Below the pieces are notes generated by a model. It did not search any database, was not told where the DNA came from, and worked only from the letters and a program-made list of their open reading frames with translations. A stretch of 64,000 bases of DNA from Termitomyces sp. T153 (Eukaryota; Basidiomycota; Agaricomycetes; Agaricales; Lyophyllaceae), in NCBI GenBank assembly GCA_018296165.2, contig JACKQL020000008.1, forward strand, positions 992,001-1,056,000, written 5' to 3'. The translations under genes and the position numbers were made by a program. Below are positions 60,100 through 64,000 of this stretch, one piece after another (the stretch's first letter is position 1; each line of letters opens with the position of its first letter).

Positions 60100-60829
60100 T
60101 AATCCCCATCATTTACAAGTATTTGATCCCATGTCAATTCCTCAGAGGTATCAGAGCCTCAACAATGTCACCATCCAAATGATCATAACACTTGCTGATT
60201 GTGATTCACACTGAACTATGAACTGACAATGCCATAATAGCAAAGTAGTCATAAACAAGTAAAGCTCAGGTTGGATAACAATGAGTGTGGATCTAAGAAT
60301 AATATCAACCAGTGAATAAATCAAAGTGTGGTGGTGAGCAAGCTGAGGCTTTACAATGTTGCTGGGGTCAATGAGCTTAGCAGAAAGATTTTTATGCATG
60401 CCATTGACTTTGATCATGAGTGATGTAAACAAAAATATTCATAAAATTTCAATCAACCAGCTGTATGATTCTTTTAGTCATAAAGCTTGCTTAGTCACAA
60501 AAGCTACAGCTCAGGCCTACCCAAGCCTGAATAATGGCTTGTGGCAGCTTTTTTTGGCTCAGCTCCAACCAGCTAGAGGCTTTGGACCAAGCCCAGGACA
60601 TCACTAGTTATTGGTCTACAATGGACCTGATGTTTCATACTTTTGAAAGATGACATTGGCATGAAAGATTGGAAGTACCTAAAATTTTGAATAAACCATG
60701 TAAAATACTATGGCATTGTAACTACAGATCATACCTGGACTTATGAAATTTGAATCAAAATTGATAGATGAATGGCCTTTTTAAAATATTCACTCACTGG
60801 GCCAGTTTTTTTAGCATCTCTAATTTTAG
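60100..60829. other. AT-rich noncoding stretch with a third GCCTAGGC-type patch
   Basis: No gene. At 60510-60605 the words CTCAGGCCTACCCAAGCCTGA and GGCTTTGGACCAAGCCCAGG resemble the repeat at 56925-57060. Confidence 0.45.
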
Positions 60830-61069
60830 TATCTAGTATAGTAAAGTAGCTCACTCTTAGAGTCTCTGCAATAGTGTAGACAGCTGAGGGTGGCATGATA
60901 TGTGTATGTCAGATTTCATACAGATTAATAAAGTTTGATATAAAGACTGGTAAATAAAGAACAAAGAAGATTGGGGGTGGAGGTGCAAAAAGTCTAAATG
61001 ACAAAAAAGGAAATGATACTCAAAAAAGAAGTACTTTTCATGTTATGGTCTAGTAATGCTCAACAATCA
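60830..61069 (-). repeat. likely 3' LTR start of the copia remnant
   Basis: On the minus strand the purine tract CCAGGGGGAAG (about 61070-61080) is followed by TGTTGATTGTTGAGCATTAC, the classic junction of a copia polypurine tract with a TGTTG LTR. The outer LTR end was not found, so the left limit is a guess. Confidence 0.5.
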
Positions 61070-63860
61070 ACACTTCCCCCTGGCAAACTGGAACACATTA
61101 ATTCCTGAGTTAGAGATGGTGGACAAGGTGTTTGTGGGTAGTGCACAGCAATGATTTTGTGAAGATGTTGGCAATATTGATATCTTTAATAAGAATTTCA
61201 CTATCATGGACTTATTCACATATATAGCAGTATCTGATGTTGATATGTTTGGCTCTAGAGTGACCTTTTGTGGATCCAGTGAGAGAGGAAAATGGAGGAG
61301 CAATTGTTGACATGGAGTTTGATGGGGGATGATTGGGCTAAGTTTGCTTCTAAGAGGAAGTGATACATCCAAAGGCCCTGCTGCAATCCTCAAGTCATGG
61401 CCATATACTTGGTCTTGGTGGTGCTGAGTGCAACTGTATTCTGTCATTTTGAGGACCACAACACAGATCCCCCAGACATCTTGAATACATACTTGGCTGT
61501 AGACCTGCAAGTGTCCAAATCTCCTCCATAATCTGTGTCATCAAATCCTTCCAGTTTGATTTCCTCAGTGTATTCCCTGGAGTAAGTGAGTTGGTAGTTC
61601 AACATGCCCTTCACATACCCAAGCACATGCAGTGAAGCATTCCAGTGCATGGGGCTGGGGTTGGACTGAAACCATGCTAGAACTCCTACAGCAAAGGAAA
61701 TGTTGGGGCATATGGTAACTTGTGCCCACATCAGTGAGCCAAGAAGTTGACAGTATGGCTTATTTTCCAGAAACCTGCAGTTGACTTTCTTTTGTGGTGG
61801 CATTACCTGGGTGAGTTGGATGCTGCAAGGTAGTGGGGTAGAGTTTACAATGTTCCATGCCAAAATGTTCTAGTATGTGTTTGAGGTATACTCATTGGGA
61901 AAGTGAGATTGCTCCAGCATTCTTGTCATGTTCAACTGCCATGCCATCTCTTCAAGTTTGCATTTTGCATTTTCTGTGCCTTTGGGGGTGGTTAACATGC
62001 TAAAGGTGTTGTCATTGAAGGTGTCTGTGATAGTATGTTCCCCATCTGCAACATGAGAGCAAACACATGAGTCTGCAATGTTCTGTATTCCAAACTGTTG
62101 TATACAGTATTCAACATCCAGAACCAATCCCTTCTGCCCTGCATAAGTTCATACAGCATTTCCAGGAATAGCCCCTCCTTTTCCTCCCCTCCTGGAAAGC
62201 CTGGAGGGAGATCAATGTACACACTGTACTCAGGTATGCTATTTAGGTATGCAGCAACAAACTTAACCTTAACCTGCCAAATTGTCCAGCCAACCTTTCC
62301 CACAATGGCTGCTGACATCCTAAGTGATTCTAGCCTGATAACCATAGCATAGATCTCATTGTAGTCTTTGCCAAGTACCTGTGAGAATTCTTTTGCCACC
62401 AGCCTTGCCTCCCTCCAAACTACATTTCCCTCCACATCATATTTGTTTTTGTAAACCCACTTACATCCCACTGTCTTCTTTCCCTCCAGCACTTCAGACT
62501 CATCCACCAACTTCCCACTTGCCTCTCATTTACCATCCTCAACTCCTCCTCCATTGTGGGTAGCTATAGGTTGGGTCATTTTATCACTTCCTAGTAAGTT
62601 TTTGGGACATATTGGTCATCTATGAGGCTGCCCACTTCAGCTAGTAATGATAGAAAGGCAAATGTTCTGTTGCTAACAGTGCTTGGTCCCCTCTCATGGC
62701 TGTTACATTGGGGGCATGAGTGGGAAGTATGGTGGGAGTCTGTGGATCATGGCAAGCTCTAATTTGTTCTGATCTCTGCAAGGTAGGTTCAGGATCTTGC
62801 TGGCACTGAGTGGGGTTTTGGGTGTTGGTCTGTATGCTGTCAGGAACTACCCAGTCACTAATCTCAGGTTCAGCCCCAGCAGTGCAATCAGTGATCATGC
62901 AGTCAATGTGGCTGAGTGAAGCTATTGACCTTGTCCACAGATATGAAGAGCAACTGGTTGACAATGGGTGGTAGACCTGAAGAGGTGGCCAACAAAGTAG
63001 GTAGGGTGTCTGTGAGGAGGTCATCAGCTTCCTCAATTAAGGTAAGTGACTGATGTCCTGTCCCTTTGTCAAAAATAATGTCCCTTGAGGTGATGATAGT
63101 CCTTGTTGCCTTATCATACAGCCTATACCCACTTTCCAAATAACCCAACAATGCATACTTTACCAATCTCAGATCCAGCTTTGACTTGACAAGCTCTCAG
63201 GTACCTTTGCAAATGCCATGCCACCAAATGCCCTTCAATGCAAAACATCCTAGCATTTTTCAGTCCACAATTCCTTGGACACCACATGTTGACTCTTTGC
63301 AGTTGGTTCCTTGTATGTATCTGCATGGCTGCTGCTTCTGCCCACAGGCTTGTAGGTAACCCACTCTCTGCCAACATACACCTGACACCCTCAATGGTTG
63401 TCTGGATGTTGTACTCAATGAACCTGTTGTGCAAGTGGGCATATGGCACAGTAGGCTTCAAGATTAATCCATGTGCTGTACAGTACTCTTCCTAGAGCTC
63501 ATTGATCCACTTGTTTCTCATGTTGACTCAAACTATGGGCAGTTTCCAACCTGTCTGTCTCTTGGACTTGGCATGGTAGGATTTCAGTGCAGCGAGTGTG
63601 CATGCGATGCTTTTGTGGCGCAATAGTATGTATCTTGCTAGGTGTGAGGTATTATTGTCTGCCAGCAGCATCAGATATGAGGCTCTGCCAATGGACATGG
63701 TTGATGCAGGATCCCACAGGTCTATACGGATGCAGCTATTTGGATGAGCCTCCACTCCATGGTCATTGTCATATAGGTTCTAATGGAGAGCTCTGGACAG
63801 AAGATGCTTAGGAGCAGCATATATCAACTCCTCTTTGAGACCCTTGACAGCCACTGTTAA
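61070..63860 (-). pseudogene. Ty1/copia retrotransposon pol, degenerate
   Basis: From right to left on the minus strand: integrase text (DLWDPASTMSIGRASYLMLL, ADNNTSHLARYILLRHKS, then SGLPTSLWAEAAAMQIHTRN), a variable linker, reverse transcriptase (GCKWVYKNKYDVEGNVVWRE, ARLVAKEFSQVLGKDYNEIY, YSVYIDLPPGFPGG), and an RNase H end (DTDYGGDLDTCRSTAKYVFK, MSGGSVLWSSK). Many stops and shifts break it. Integrase lies upstream of RT, which is the copia order. Gag and the 5' LTR are not recognised before the window edge; sequence past 63860 looks unrelated. Confidence 0.85.
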
Positions 63861-64000
63861 ATCAAACAGAAAAAGTAAACAGTTTTACCGGTAAAAAAAC
63901 TAAAGGGTTGGAACCTTAGGCCCGCCGATTGACACTTTTCAGAATCCATCGAAAATTCCTCAATCAAGCCTAATCACAAGGCACATAAGAACATAAGCTT
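63861..64000. other. right edge, unassigned
   Basis: About 140 bases with no recognisable feature; too short to interpret. Confidence 0.3.

Noticed and set aside
61070..63860. Joining the copia pol to the TGAT...ATCA repeats as one element
   Set aside because: The copia polypurine tract abuts a TGTTG-type LTR at about 61069, a different LTR start, so the TGAT repeats belong to another family.

Overview
This window looks like nuclear DNA of a mushroom-forming basidiomycete (Agaricomycetes). Its genes are cut by many short introns of about 45-65 bases. It carries proteins typical of that group: a MYND protein, a DUF6534-like membrane protein, and a Ty3/gypsy chromovirus with an extra opposite-strand gene. 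No species can be named from sequence alone. All exon joins below are my own reading of frames, splice sites and family resemblance, without transcripts or searches.

Layout. 0-12.2 kb: a decayed NmrA/festuclavine-dehydrogenase-like pseudogene, a MYND zinc-finger gene with several frame breaks, an intact Bin3-type RNA methyltransferase, a USP deubiquitinase, and a convergent 602-residue gene of unknown function. 12.6-15.0 kb: an intact 17-exon family GH1 beta-glucosidase. 15-28.8 kb: repeats, with a full-length chromovirus (17374-28126, 5-bp target duplication GTAGT) nested inside an older LTR-like repeat. 30.5-34 kb: a PUF RNA-binding protein and a small ORF. 34-40 kb: AT-rich and gene-poor, with a DUF6534-type gene that seems to be decaying. 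40.2-50.4 kb: a compact gene cluster with a NADAR protein, ORC2, DCP1 (mRNA decapping), an unknown basic protein with charged repeats, and a MATE transporter. 51.2-54.8 kb: a short-chain dehydrogenase, a broken copy of the MATE gene tail, and the enoyl-CoA reductase TSC13. 55-64 kb: one small two-exon gene, then transposon debris (hAT end, LTR-like repeats, Ty1/copia pol).

The genes do not form one pathway. They are housekeeping genes (replication origin recognition, mRNA decapping, fatty acid elongation, ubiquitin removal, translational control, small-RNA capping) mixed with accessory genes (glycoside hydrolase, SDR, MATE efflux) and repeat blocks. The most unusual material is in the chromovirus: two retropepsin-like domains in tandem, a spliced Cys-rich/coiled-coil gene on the opposite strand between pol and the LTR, and decay dominated by CpG-type transitions that explains almost every in-frame stop.
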